34,671 bases of DNA from Thermodesulfobacteriaceae bacterium (GTDB lineage: Bacteria; Desulfobacterota; Thermodesulfobacteria; Thermodesulfobacteriales; Thermodesulfobacteriaceae): contig WGAR01000161.1 in assembly GCA_015494725.1 (NCBI GenBank), positions 1 to 34,671 on the forward strand. The letters are read 5' to 3'. Position 1 is the first letter of the stretch, and the number at the start of each line of letters is the position of its first letter. Made by a program: the position numbers and the translations under genes. Below, piece after piece: positions 8,590 to 15,795 of the stretch. The notes beneath the pieces are model-generated. The model was not told the origin of the DNA. It was given only the letters and a program-made list of their open reading frames with translations, and did no database searches.

Positions 8590-8623
8590 AAAAACCCTCC
8601 CTGCCTAGGATAGCACAGGGAGG
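8590..8623 (-). terminator. Intrinsic terminator-like hairpin overlapping the ClC ribosome binding site
   Basis: On the minus strand, CCTCCCTG (8623-8616) pairs perfectly with CAGGGAGG (8603-8596) across a 12-base loop containing CCTAGG. The stem is followed by G and five T residues (8594-8590). It lies 30 bases after the DUF1634-like stop and so would end the TauE operon. The 3' arm is also the purine-rich Shine-Dalgarno sequence in front of the predicted ATT start of the ClC gene. No comparable hairpin with T-tract was noticed elsewhere in the window. Confidence 0.65.
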
Positions 8624-8652
8624 AAGGCTTAAACAACCAAAAATTTGGGGAT

Positions 8653-9060
8653 CTATTTGGTCTTAAAGAGAAGGGAGATGATGAATTCCGCTGCTCCCAC
8701 CAAAAGGAGGATCCGGTAGGTGAGGCTGGGAGCCTTAAAAACCGCCGCCAGCATACTGATGAGCGGGGTGATCATGAGAAGGAGCACTCCCAGCATGCTC
8801 AGGGTGTCCATGTATCCCAGATTCTTGAAGATCCAGCCGTAACCGTGGACCTCAAAACCCTTTACCTGACGCCAGAACTCCGCCGCCGAACCGGTCCAGT
8901 ATTTACTGACCTCGGCCAGAGGGATATAGGGCCGGATCCCCAGGAAATAGAGAATGGCCGGAATGACCATCATGATCACACCCAGCACCGTAAAGATGAT
9001 CATGGTCTTCCCGAAAACCAACCCCATCTCGTCCACCTGAATCTTGCGTTCCTCAGCCAT
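8653..9060 (-). CDS. DUF1634-like small membrane protein
   Basis: A 135-residue integral membrane protein with three predicted helices. One lies near residues 18-40, after a charged N-terminus (MAEERKIQVDEMG). The other two are near residues 85-105 and 112-130. The size, topology and position directly after a TauE/SafE gene match DUF1634 proteins, which often accompany that exporter; the family call rests on this context and on hydropathy. The ATG at 9060 lies two bases after the TauE stop. A longer reading to 9531 in the same frame merely shadows TauE and is not used. It may be an accessory subunit of the exporter. Confidence 0.7.
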   Translation of the reverse strand: MAEERKIQVDEMGLVFGKTMIIFTVLGVIMMVIPAILYFLGIRPYIPLAEVSKYWTGSAAEFWRQVKGFEVHGYGWIFKNLGYMDTLSMLGVLLLMITPLISMLAAVFKAPSLTYRILLLVGAAEFIISLLFKTK

Positions 9061-9062
9061 GG

Positions 9063-9947
9063 CTACGCCCCCGGAATAATGTGTGGAATGACGCCCAGGC
9101 CCTGCAAGCCTTTGATCACGTTCATAAAGCCGGCCAGAAAGAGGATGGCCAGCACCATCCAGCGCACAAAGACCGGTTTGATGATCTCCGCCACCTTGGC
9201 CCCGATCCGGGCCCCGATGGTAATGCCCACCACCGCCGGAATTACGATGGAGGGAAGGATGGCTCCCTTGGTAAGATAGATCCCGATGGCCGGGGCGTTG
9301 GCGGTGATGATGAGCATACTGGTGGCGGTGGCTACCTTGATGGGAGCCCCCATAAGCATGTTCAGCACCGGCACGTTGGCCCACCCGGCTCCCAGACCGA
9401 ACATCCCGGCCACGAACCCGATAATGGCAAAAACCACCAGAGAGAGAGGGGTGTTCTTTACCTGAAAGCGTACAATGCGCCCCAGGGAAGGCTCGAACCA
9501 CTCTCCCCGGAGCCCCAGGGCCCGGGACCACCCGTCCACCTCTTCGTCGCGCACCTCCGGAAACTCCAGACGCTTCGAAAGCATCATCACCGCAAAGACC
9601 AGCAGGATAATGGCTCCCAGCATGATCTCGATGTAGTACTTCCCACCGGGAAAGGCGCTGGTCACCTTAAGACCGATGATGCCCCCCACCACCGAGGTGA
9701 TGATCATCACCGGAGCCATAAGGGCGAAGATACGAATGTTGGCCAGCCCGATCTTGGTAAGGTAGGGGACCGAAGAAAGGGCCGAGGTCACCGCCATTAC
9801 CAGACCGGCGCCTCGAATAAAATCTACATGAAAGGGAAAAATAATAGTGGAAAGAGGAACAAAAAGCACTCCTCCCCCCACTCCGGACACCGGCGAAATA
9901 ATACCGATCAACAGAGTGAAAATAAAAAGAATAATAGACCACTCCAT
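9063..9947 (-). CDS. TauE/SafE family sulfite or organosulfur anion exporter
   Basis: A 294-residue inner-membrane permease with two homologous halves. Each half has the glycine-rich family signature: SPVSGVGGGVLFVP near residue 20 and GMFGLGAGWANVPVL near residue 185. A charged cytoplasmic loop of about 40 residues separates them. The family exports sulfite, sulfoacetate or related anions, or takes up organic acids; the substrate cannot be settled here. In a sulfur-metabolising host, sulfite export is a fair guess. GGAGG sits seven bases before the ATG. It heads a two-gene unit with the DUF1634-like gene, and a promoter candidate lies about 50 bases upstream. Confidence 0.9.
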   Translation of the reverse strand: MEWSIILFIFTLLIGIISPVSGVGGGVLFVPLSTIIFPFHVDFIRGAGLVMAVTSALSSVPYLTKIGLANIRIFALMAPVMIITSVVGGIIGLKVTSAFPGGKYYIEIMLGAIILLVFAVMMLSKRLEFPEVRDEEVDGWSRALGLRGEWFEPSLGRIVRFQVKNTPLSLVVFAIIGFVAGMFGLGAGWANVPVLNMLMGAPIKVATATSMLIITANAPAIGIYLTKGAILPSIVIPAVVGITIGARIGAKVAEIIKPVFVRWMVLAILFLAGFMNVIKGLQGLGVIPHIIPGA

Positions 9948-9998
9948 CTATCCGCCTCCGAAACTTAGTTCCGTTTCAACTCCTCTTTATCTCAGAGT

Positions 9999-10027
9999 CT
10001 CTTAGCAACTTTTGGTCCTCCTGTCAA
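9999..10027 (-). promoter_or_regulatory. Candidate promoter of the TauE operon
   Basis: On the minus strand a perfect TTGACA (10027-10022) is followed after 17 bases by TAAGAG (10004-9999), a weak -10. Directly over and after the -10 is an imperfect palindrome, CTAAGAG-A-CTCTGAG (10005-9991), which could be an operator. The leader to the TauE ATG would be about 45 bases. Confidence 0.4.
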
Positions 10028-10083
10028 ACGGAATTTTTTACCAAAATCGGCCATCTGGGGTAATTGTACCTGTTTTGGGATGG

Positions 10084-11025
10084 TTAAGTTCTATTTACTA
10101 CCACCACGGTGGGCGAAACAACCCGGTGGATCACCCGTTCGGAAACACTCCCCACCAGGACCTCTTTGAGATACCCCCTCCCTCGACGACCCATAAAGAC
10201 CAGATCGTAACCCCCGGCCTCGGCCTCCCGCACGATCTCCTCCGCCGGATCCCCGGAAACCCTTTTGGTGAGGATACGGGTCTTGAGACCCAGATCCCGC
10301 AGGAATTGTTCGGCCTCGGCAAGCACCGCCTCGGCCTCTTCGGAACGGATCTTCTTTTCCAGGACCGAAAGGATTTCCACCACATAGAAAAGTACGATCT
10401 CCCGGGGTTCCCAGAGCAACCCCAGCCCGGCAGCCTCCTCCAGGGCCTTGCGGGCATAGGGGGACCCATCCAGACACACCAGGAATCGCGGATCGCGGCA
10501 GTGAGCCTTCTCCGCAAAAAGGCGCCCCACCACATAGGTGGAATGTTCGCCCGGACGATGCAAAAGGGCGTGAGTACAGCTTCCCAGCACCAGCTCCGCC
10601 AGATGGGACCGGGCCCGACGGGCGATGATCTCCGCCTTTATCCCCTCGCGGTTGGCCCAGAGCACCAGTTCTCGCGGAGGGTGGCCGCGCAGAATGACCC
10701 TCTCCACCGCCACCTCCGGAAGATCCCTCCGCAGACGTTCTTCGGCCTGAGCCAGAAAGGGCCGGGCCTCCTTCTCAAGATATTTTTCGTAAAGGTCCCG
10801 CAACAGGCCGCTTTCCTCCAGGAGGGCCTCCAGACGCAGGTCCCGACCCAGGGCCTTCTTCAGGGCATCATCCGAGACCACATGGACCAGATAGATCTTC
10901 TCCACCAGTCCGGGAGGCATCTCCCGAAGCATGCACACCAGAAAATCCAGGAGCATCTCCGAAGATCCATCCTTGCCCAGGGGAACCATGGGCTTGGCCA
11001 GATGAGGCAAAAACCTCTGGGGCAT
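10084..11025 (-). CDS. Tandem universal stress protein (two UspA domains)
   Basis: A 313-residue cytoplasmic protein with two Usp folds. The C-terminal domain is canonical: FLVCLDGSPYARKAL starts it, and GRRGRGYLKEVLVGS gives the ATP-binding pattern G-x2-G-x9-G-S. The N-terminal domain is degenerate: its first strand reads MVPLGKDGSSEMLL and its second motif, ARRARSHLAELVLGS, lacks both early glycines, so it probably no longer binds ATP. The ATG at 11025 follows AGGAGGA with five-base spacing; the in-frame ATG at 11067 would lie inside the upstream permease gene. The gene follows that permease by 20 bases, so it is probably cotranscribed with it and may regulate it. Confidence 0.88.
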   Translation of the reverse strand: MPQRFLPHLAKPMVPLGKDGSSEMLLDFLVCMLREMPPGLVEKIYLVHVVSDDALKKALGRDLRLEALLEESGLLRDLYEKYLEKEARPFLAQAEERLRRDLPEVAVERVILRGHPPRELVLWANREGIKAEIIARRARSHLAELVLGSCTHALLHRPGEHSTYVVGRLFAEKAHCRDPRFLVCLDGSPYARKALEEAAGLGLLWEPREIVLFYVVEILSVLEKKIRSEEAEAVLAEAEQFLRDLGLKTRILTKRVSGDPAEEIVREAEAGGYDLVFMGRRGRGYLKEVLVGSVSERVIHRVVSPTVVVVNRT

Positions 11026-11045
11026 TTTTGTCCTCCTGCCAGGAA

Positions 11046-12791
11046 TTAATAGAAGATCAGAAGCCATACGTTGGCTATGGCCACACTTATGAGCATATAA
11101 ATGAATCCCACCTTCATGTACTCGAAGAATTTGATTCGATGCCCGGCGGCCTCGGCGATTCCCAGGGTCACCACATTGGCACTGGCTCCGATCATGGTGC
11201 CGTTACCGCCGAAACAGGCTCCCAGGGCCAGGGCCCACCACAGGACATGCGTCTCGGCCCCCGGGATGACCCGGCTCAGATAGGCGGTGATGGGAAGCAT
11301 GGTGGCGGTAAAGGGAATATTATCCACAAAAGCACTCATGATGGCCGCCACCCACAGGATAAGACAGGTGGCCACGGTAAGGGAACCCTGGGAAAGCCTG
11401 TAAACCCCATCGGCCACCATATCCAGAAGCCCGGTCTCCTCCACCGAACCCACCAGGATGAAAAGGAACATGAAAAAGAGAAGCGTGGTCCATTCGATGT
11501 CTTTTTCCACCACCTCCAGGAGATCCACCTTTTTGGTTACCAGGGCGTAGGTAAAGAGAAGGGAGGCCCCGAAGAGCGCGGCTACCGAAACCTCCATATG
11601 AAAGATCCCGTGGGTAATGAAGAAAAAGATCACCACGGTCATGATGATCAGCCCCACGGCAAGCAGGGTACCGTCGGTGATACGATATTCCTCGCGAAGT
11701 TTGGCGATAAAGGCCTCCACGTCCTCCACCCTGGCCCGGGCGTAATCCTTCCCATAGACCAAGCGGGAAAAAAAGAAAAGGGCCACCATGGAAAGGACCA
11801 CCACCGGTCCGAGGTTCTCCACGAACTGCATAAAGGTAAGCCCGGCGTAGGAACCGATCATGATGTTCGGGGGGTCACCGATGAGGGTGGCGGTGCCCCC
11901 GATGTTGGAGGCCAGGATCTCGGGAATGAGAAGGACCAGAGGGGAGATCCCTAGGGAGAGGGCGATCTCAATGGTCACCGGGGTAAGGAGCAGCATGGTG
12001 GTAACGTTATCCAGAAAGGCCGAGGTAACCGCTGTAAAGGTGGAAAGGATCACACAAAGGAGGAATACGTTCCCCCGGGCCAGCTGATAGCTCTTGTACG
12101 CACACCACTGAAAGATCCCGGTGCGTTTGAGCACCCCCACAATGATCATCATACCCATAAGGAGAAAGATCACGTTCATATCGATGGCGGCGATGGCCCG
12201 CTCGTATGAAATGATGTGAAAGGCCGGATCCCAGATGCCCAGGGTGTAGGTGACAGCGAGCATCAGAGCAGCCCCCAGCATGGCGGCCACGGTACGGTGG
12301 AGGAGTTCGAAACTTATGAGCACGTAAGCCAGAATGAAGACCACGGTCGAGATCCAGAAGGCCGGGCCAGGATACCGCTTGAGGATCACGTTCTTGACCA
12401 CGAAGAGATCCTGCCCGTGCACGGCCCATTCCGAGGGCTCTATCTCCAGTTCCACGGGCCGGAAACTGCTCTTGTAAATCTCCACCACCAGTTTTCCCTT
12501 ACGGAAGGCTTCCTCCGGCACCTCGGCCACCACCTGAAAAGAACCGTCGGCCTCGGTCTCCAGGCTTTCCAGCTCTTCATGCCCGTGTCGGCCTTTACGG
12601 AAGGTGAGGGGCTTTCCGTTGAGCAGGAGACGGATTTCGGCCTCATCCACCGGCTCTTTGTGGGTATCCAGCACCCTTCCGGTGAGATGGAGGCGCAGGA
12701 GTCTTTCCCCGGGAGGGGCGGTTTCCGCGGCCCATCCCTTCATTCCCAAGCACAAAAACCCCAGGACCAGGACCAACACCGCCTTTCTCAT
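11046..12791 (-). CDS. ArsB/NhaD-superfamily (SLC13-like) permease with N-terminal periplasmic domain
   Basis: A 581-residue protein. Residues 1-22 are a signal peptide (hydrophobic core, then GWAAET). Residues 25 to about 135 are a beta-rich extracytoplasmic domain resembling carboxypeptidase-regulatory or Ig-like folds (LTGRVLDTHKEPVDEA, ETEADGSFQV). From about 142 on there are some 11 membrane helices. The ion-transporter superfamily repeats are clear: SAFLDNVTTMLLLTP with GGTATLIGDPPNIM in the first half, and SAFVDNIPFTATMLP with GGNGTMIGASANVV in the second. Transport could be of sodium/proton, arsenite or dicarboxylate; GDPPNIM motifs occur across ArsB and NhaD-type members, so I leave the substrate open. 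GGAGGGGAAGAG precedes the ATG. The extra periplasmic domain is not part of classical ArsB. Confidence 0.85.
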   Translation of the reverse strand: MRKAVLVLVLGFLCLGMKGWAAETAPPGERLLRLHLTGRVLDTHKEPVDEAEIRLLLNGKPLTFRKGRHGHEELESLETEADGSFQVVAEVPEEAFRKGKLVVEIYKSSFRPVELEIEPSEWAVHGQDLFVVKNVILKRYPGPAFWISTVVFILAYVLISFELLHRTVAAMLGAALMLAVTYTLGIWDPAFHIISYERAIAAIDMNVIFLLMGMMIIVGVLKRTGIFQWCAYKSYQLARGNVFLLCVILSTFTAVTSAFLDNVTTMLLLTPVTIEIALSLGISPLVLLIPEILASNIGGTATLIGDPPNIMIGSYAGLTFMQFVENLGPVVVLSMVALFFFSRLVYGKDYARARVEDVEAFIAKLREEYRITDGTLLAVGLIIMTVVIFFFITHGIFHMEVSVAALFGASLLFTYALVTKKVDLLEVVEKDIEWTTLLFFMFLFILVGSVEETGLLDMVADGVYRLSQGSLTVATCLILWVAAIMSAFVDNIPFTATMLPITAYLSRVIPGAETHVLWWALALGACFGGNGTMIGASANVVTLGIAEAAGHRIKFFEYMKVGFIYMLISVAIANVWLLIFY

Positions 12792-12823
12792 CTCTTCCCC
12801 TCCGCAAGGTGTTATCCCTCAAG

Positions 12824-12852
12824 GCTTTACTAAAAAATCCCGCTCCTGTAAA
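12824..12852 (-). promoter_or_regulatory. Weak promoter candidate for the ArsB-like permease
   Basis: TTTACA (12852-12847, five of six to the -35 consensus) lies 17 bases before TAAAGC (12829-12824, three of six). A leader of about 30 bases would precede the permease ATG. The poor -10 makes this tentative. Confidence 0.3.
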
Positions 12853-12862
12853 TCCTTTAGGG

Positions 12863-13129
12863 ATGAAAACCTTCCGTTCGGCCAAAGACCTGCGGCTTTT
12901 CCTCAAAAGGTTTTTCAGGGAAAGGCTTCCCGGCCTGCCTGCGGACTTCCGTCTGGAGGTGGAGGTTTATTCTTATCGACCCCCCAGGGCAGCCCTCAGG
13001 CTCCCGGTACATTCCGAGGGGAACCCCGCCCGGGCCCATCAGGTGGATCGTCTGGTAGCGGAGCTGGAAAGGGAGGGACTGGAGCTCGAGGTCTTCTATC
13101 TGGACGACGAGGCCGAGGCCCTATCCTGA
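12863..13129 (+). CDS. Small hypothetical protein, 88 residues
   Basis: I do not recognise this protein. The ATG at 12863 gives 88 residues starting MKTFRSAKDLRLFLKRFF, with a basic N-terminal helix, a central strand-rich part (RLEVEVYSYRPP) and a very acidic end (FYLDDEAEALS). A GTG at 12809 would add 18 residues. AGGG directly abuts the ATG, so the ribosome binding site is poor. It is the only sense reading frame of reasonable composition between the divergent permease gene and the convergent ATPase gene, whose 3' end it overlaps by nine bases. It could be a real small gene or chance coding potential. Confidence 0.45.
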   Translation: MKTFRSAKDLRLFLKRFFRERLPGLPADFRLEVEVYSYRPPRAALRLPVHSEGNPARAHQVDRLVAELEREGLELEVFYLDDEAEALS

Positions 13130-14314
13130 ACGGAGTTTATCCTCAAGCCAGAGGGGAAACTCAAACCAGGGCAGGGCCAGATTTCCCTGAGGAAGGAGCC
13201 TTCTCTCCTCCACCTGGCAGACCAATACCCCCTCCCCGGCTTCCTTTCCCGCAAGTTCCCTGAATTTTTTTAAGGGTTCCCAGTGCCTGGGCGTCGGGGT
13301 AGCCGTGAGTTTGATTTCCACCGGATAAAGCTTTCCCTGAAGGGGAAGGATCAGGTCCACCTCCAAACTCTGGCGGGTGCGGAAGTAATAAAGATCGGGG
13401 GAAAGGCCCCAGTGGGCCATGAGTTTTAGGGCCTCACAGACCACCCAACCCTCAAAGAGGGGACCTCCCAGGGGACCGGAAAGAGCCGTCTCCGGAGAGG
13501 GTAAGCGGGTAAGGGTACAGACCAAGGCACTATCCAGGAAATAGAGCCGGGGTCTCTTGACTACCCTCTTGCGGAGATTGCGATAAAACGGAGGCAGAAG
13601 ATAGACAATGTAGGAGGCCTCAAGCACCGAGATCCAGCTCTTTATCGTGGGTACACTCACTCCCACCTCCGCGGCTAAACGACTGTAGTTCAATTCCTGG
13701 CCGTGGAGAGCGGCGAGAAGCCGGATAAAAGTCTCAAAAAGTTTTAGCTCGCGGATATTTTGCAGCTGGCGCACATCTCTTTCCAGATAGGTCTGAAGAT
13801 AAGAACGAACCCAGAGCTCCCTCTTTTCGGGATATAACGCGACCTCTGGATACCCTCCGAGCCAGAGGTATTCCTCGAGCGTTCTCCGGGGGAACAGATC
13901 TTTAATCTCGGAAAAGGAAAAGGGGAGCAGTTCCAGGAGGGCCACACGCCCGGCAAGGGATTCGGTAATCTGACTCATGAGTTGAAACTGTTGGGATCCG
14001 GTAAGGAGAAAACGTCCGGAAAGATGGCGTTTACGATCTATTTCCATTTTGAGGTAGGGAAAAAGTGGGGGAACATACTGGACTTCGTCCAGAATGAGGC
14101 TTTTATCCCGAAAACGGGAGAGAAAGCCCCGGGGATCGGAAAGCGCGAACTCTCTTTCCAGAGGGTCATCAAAGCTGAGATAAGCATAGCGATCTCCGAA
14201 CTCCCGGAGAAGAAAGGTGGTCTTTCCCGACTGACGGGGGCCGGTGATGAGGACCGCAGGAAAATTCTTTACCGCTTCATCCACGGCCCTTTTAAGAAGG
14301 CGAGGAACATACAT
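13121..14314 (-). CDS. AAA ATPase with C-terminal DUF4143 domain
   Basis: A 397-residue P-loop ATPase of the AAA_14/DUF4143 group. Walker A is GPRQSGKT (25-32), Walker B LILDEV (73-78), and the sensor segment LLTGSQQF follows at about 110. The C-terminal half carries a winged-helix part (YSRLAAEVGVSVPTIKSWI) and a nuclease-like DUF4143 segment (YYFRTRQSLEVDLILPLQGKL cut short: key residues E and D in SLEVDLIL, then K in VEIKL), like PD-(D/E)XK folds. These proteins are widespread, often multi-copy and patchily distributed, and their role is uncertain. The gene and its upstream region are visibly more AT-rich than the neighbours, which fits lateral acquisition. No Shine-Dalgarno sequence precedes the ATG; a promoter-like -10 ends eight bases before it. 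Confidence 0.9.
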   Translation of the reverse strand: MYVPRLLKRAVDEAVKNFPAVLITGPRQSGKTTFLLREFGDRYAYLSFDDPLEREFALSDPRGFLSRFRDKSLILDEVQYVPPLFPYLKMEIDRKRHLSGRFLLTGSQQFQLMSQITESLAGRVALLELLPFSFSEIKDLFPRRTLEEYLWLGGYPEVALYPEKRELWVRSYLQTYLERDVRQLQNIRELKLFETFIRLLAALHGQELNYSRLAAEVGVSVPTIKSWISVLEASYIVYLLPPFYRNLRKRVVKRPRLYFLDSALVCTLTRLPSPETALSGPLGGPLFEGWVVCEALKLMAHWGLSPDLYYFRTRQSLEVDLILPLQGKLYPVEIKLTATPTPRHWEPLKKFRELAGKEAGEGVLVCQVEERRLLPQGNLALPWFEFPLWLEDKLRSG

Positions 14315-14322
14315 GCGAAAAA

Positions 14323-14349
14323 ATTAAACTTGAACTTTAAATTTGTCAA
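14323..14349 (-). promoter_or_regulatory. Candidate promoter of the DUF4143 ATPase, leaderless type
   Basis: TTGACA (14349-14344) is followed after 15 bases by TTTAAT (14328-14323), five of six to the -10 consensus. Only eight bases separate the -10 from the ATG at 14314, so transcription would start within a base or two of the start codon. The region is strongly AT-rich and begins immediately after the trmH-like stop codon. Confidence 0.5.
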
Positions 14350-14351
14350 AA

Positions 14352-14996
14352 CTAACGTCGGCGCTGGGTGATGATGTCCTCGTAGGCCCATTTTTTCAGG
14401 ATGGCCTCCATCTCTTTCCGGGTGAGTTGAGGGCGTTCGTAGAGGCCCGCGGCCTCACGCTGGCGAAAGGCCTCATAGAGGATGATCCCGGTAGCCACGG
14501 AAACGTTGAGACTCCGGACCATCCCCATCATAGGGATCATGATCCGGTGGGTGGCCAGGGGAAGCAGCTCTGGCGAGACCCCTTCCACTTCGTTCCCCAC
14601 CACGATCACCGTGGGGCGGGTATAGTCCACCTCGCGGAAGTCGCGGGTTCCGGCCCCGAGCCAGGTTACCACCACCTGATATCCATCCCGAAGAAATTCC
14701 CGGAGTTTCTCCACCGGATCCTCCACCCTTTCCAGAAAGACCCAGCGATGGGCCCCCAGGGTTACCGCCTCGTTGATCGACGGGCCCTTCGGATCCGGAT
14801 ATCCGTAAAAGATGCGCAGGATGCCCACCGCTTCGGCCGTGCGGATGAGAGCAGAGAAATTGTGTTCGTTGCGGACCCGGTCCATGAAAAGGACCAGATC
14901 CCTCTGACGTTTTTCCAGGACCTCCCTCATGCGAGAAAGTCGCCGGGGGAGAACCAGGTATCTATCCCCGCCCAATTCGACGCAATCCCTCCTCAT
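14352..14996 (-). CDS. trmH: SpoU/TrmH-family tRNA 2'-O-methyltransferase
   Basis: A 214-residue SPOUT methyltransferase. All three motifs are present: NEHNFSALIRTAEA (43-56) with the catalytic arginine 52, VVGNEVEGVSPELL in the middle, and IPMMGMVRSLNVSVATGI, which forms the knotted SAM site. The C-terminal extension (RPQLTRKEMEAILKKWAY) is typical of TrmH, which methylates G18 in the tRNA D-loop; I use the symbol on that resemblance. AAGGA six bases before ATG 14996 supports this start, which overlaps the 3' end of the crp-like gene by 35 bases. tRNA genes lie about 700 bases away on the other side of crp. Confidence 0.85.
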   Translation of the reverse strand: MRRDCVELGGDRYLVLPRRLSRMREVLEKRQRDLVLFMDRVRNEHNFSALIRTAEAVGILRIFYGYPDPKGPSINEAVTLGAHRWVFLERVEDPVEKLREFLRDGYQVVVTWLGAGTRDFREVDYTRPTVIVVGNEVEGVSPELLPLATHRIMIPMMGMVRSLNVSVATGIILYEAFRQREAAGLYERPQLTRKEMEAILKKWAYEDIITQRRR

Positions 14997-15627
14997 CCAG
15001 AATCCTTATCTGTCGGCCGGAAACCTGGATGAGCCCCTCCTCGGAGAAGCGGGAAAGCACCCGGGAGAGGGTCTCGGGCACGGTCCCCAAAAGAGCGGCC
15101 AGTTCGCCTTTAGGGATCTCCAGCTCGAACTCCGGCCCCCGATGTTCCAAAAGATAGAGAAGATAGGCCGCCAAGCGTTCCGGGACCTCCTTTAAGGACA
15201 GGGAATCCACCAGTGCGGCCATGGTCCGGAGACGCAGGGAGAGGAGGGCGAGCATATTGAGGGCCAGCTCCGGGCGTCGGCGAATGAGGTCCAGAAAGGC
15301 CTCCCGGGGGAAAAAGAGGACCCGGGCCGGGGTGAGGGCCTCGGCCCAGGCCGGATATCGGGAACCGGAAAAGAGGGCCGCTTCGGCAAAGGCCTCTCCG
15401 GGCCCCAGGATATGCAGGGTCTGCTGGCGTCCCCGGGCCGAGAGTCTATAAATCTTAACCATCCCCTCCGCCACCAGATAAAACCCCCGGGCCTCCTCCT
15501 CGGCGGAAAAAATCACCCCGCCCTTATCATAGGAACGAAGCAGGGCTATCCCCGCCAGCCGGGAAAGATCCTCCTCGGAAAGCCCCCGAAACAGGGTGGA
15601 TTTTTCCAGGATCTTCTTTACTTCCAT
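14962..15627 (-). CDS. Crp/Fnr-family transcriptional regulator
   Basis: A 221-residue regulator with an N-terminal cyclic-nucleotide-binding-type beta roll (about 5-125) and a C-terminal winged helix (ELAALLGTVPETLSRVLSRF, split here as ELAALLGTVPETLSRV plus LSRF, about 170-192). No cysteine cluster for an iron-sulfur site is present, and the classical cAMP phosphate-binding segment is not recognisable, so the ligand is unknown; Dnr- or CooA-like haem sensing is possible but unproven. The start at ATG 15627 is chosen because upstream sequence in this frame is antisense of the tRNA genes. There is no Shine-Dalgarno sequence, and a -10-like TTAAAT ends nine bases before the ATG. The 3' end overlaps trmH by 35 bases. 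Confidence 0.88.
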   Translation of the reverse strand: MEVKKILEKSTLFRGLSEEDLSRLAGIALLRSYDKGGVIFSAEEEARGFYLVAEGMVKIYRLSARGRQQTLHILGPGEAFAEAALFSGSRYPAWAEALTPARVLFFPREAFLDLIRRRPELALNMLALLSLRLRTMAALVDSLSLKEVPERLAAYLLYLLEHRGPEFELEIPKGELAALLGTVPETLSRVLSRFSEEGLIQVSGRQIRILDEEGLRRIGRG

Positions 15628-15636
15628 AGAACTTAT

Positions 15637-15665
15637 ATTTAAGCCTAACTCCGGACTCTTGACAA
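15637..15665 (-). promoter_or_regulatory. Candidate crp promoter, leaderless type
   Basis: TTGTCA (15665-15660, five of six) is followed after 17 bases by TTAAAT (15642-15637, four of six). The ATG of the Crp-family gene lies nine bases further on. The -35 overlaps, on the opposite strand, the TTGACA that faces the tRNA genes. Confidence 0.4.
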
Positions 15666-15692
15666 AGGAGGCATCCCCTGAAAGATTATAGT
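15659..15692 (+). promoter_or_regulatory. Candidate tRNA promoter
   Basis: A perfect TTGACA (15659-15664) faces the tRNA pair. Two -10 candidates follow: GATTAT (15684-15689, 19-base spacing) and TATAGT (15687-15692, five of six but 22-base spacing). With the latter, transcription would begin almost at the mature tRNA 5' end. The spacing is not ideal for either. Confidence 0.35.
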
Positions 15693-15699
15693 AGATGCT

Positions 15700-15771
15700 G
15701 GCGGCGTAGCTCAGCGGTAGAGCGGGGATCTCATAAGTCCTAGGTCGGGGGTTCGAGTCCCTCCGCCGCCA
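15700..15771 (+). tRNA. tRNA with CAU anticodon (Met, or Ile2 if lysidine-modified)
   Basis: A full cloverleaf: acceptor GGCGGCG/CGCCGCC (15700-15706, 15764-15770), D-arm GCTC/GAGC, anticodon loop CTCATAA with CAT at 15732-15734, T-arm loop TTCGAGT, and discriminator A at 15771. The closed first base pair excludes the initiator tRNA. Elongator Met is most likely, but the Ile2 isoacceptor also has CAU and cannot be excluded. The anticodon stem has wobble pairs at both ends (G27-U43, U31-G39). CCA is not encoded (TGG follows the discriminator). Confidence 0.93.
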
Positions 15772-15795
15772 TGGTAAAATAGGAGAAGCTAGAAC

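Noticed and set aside
12857-13039. 60-codon minus-strand reading frame overlapping the small hypothetical gene
   Set aside because: It has a Pro/Gly-rich shadow-like composition and no ribosome site, and it is opposite a more protein-like frame.
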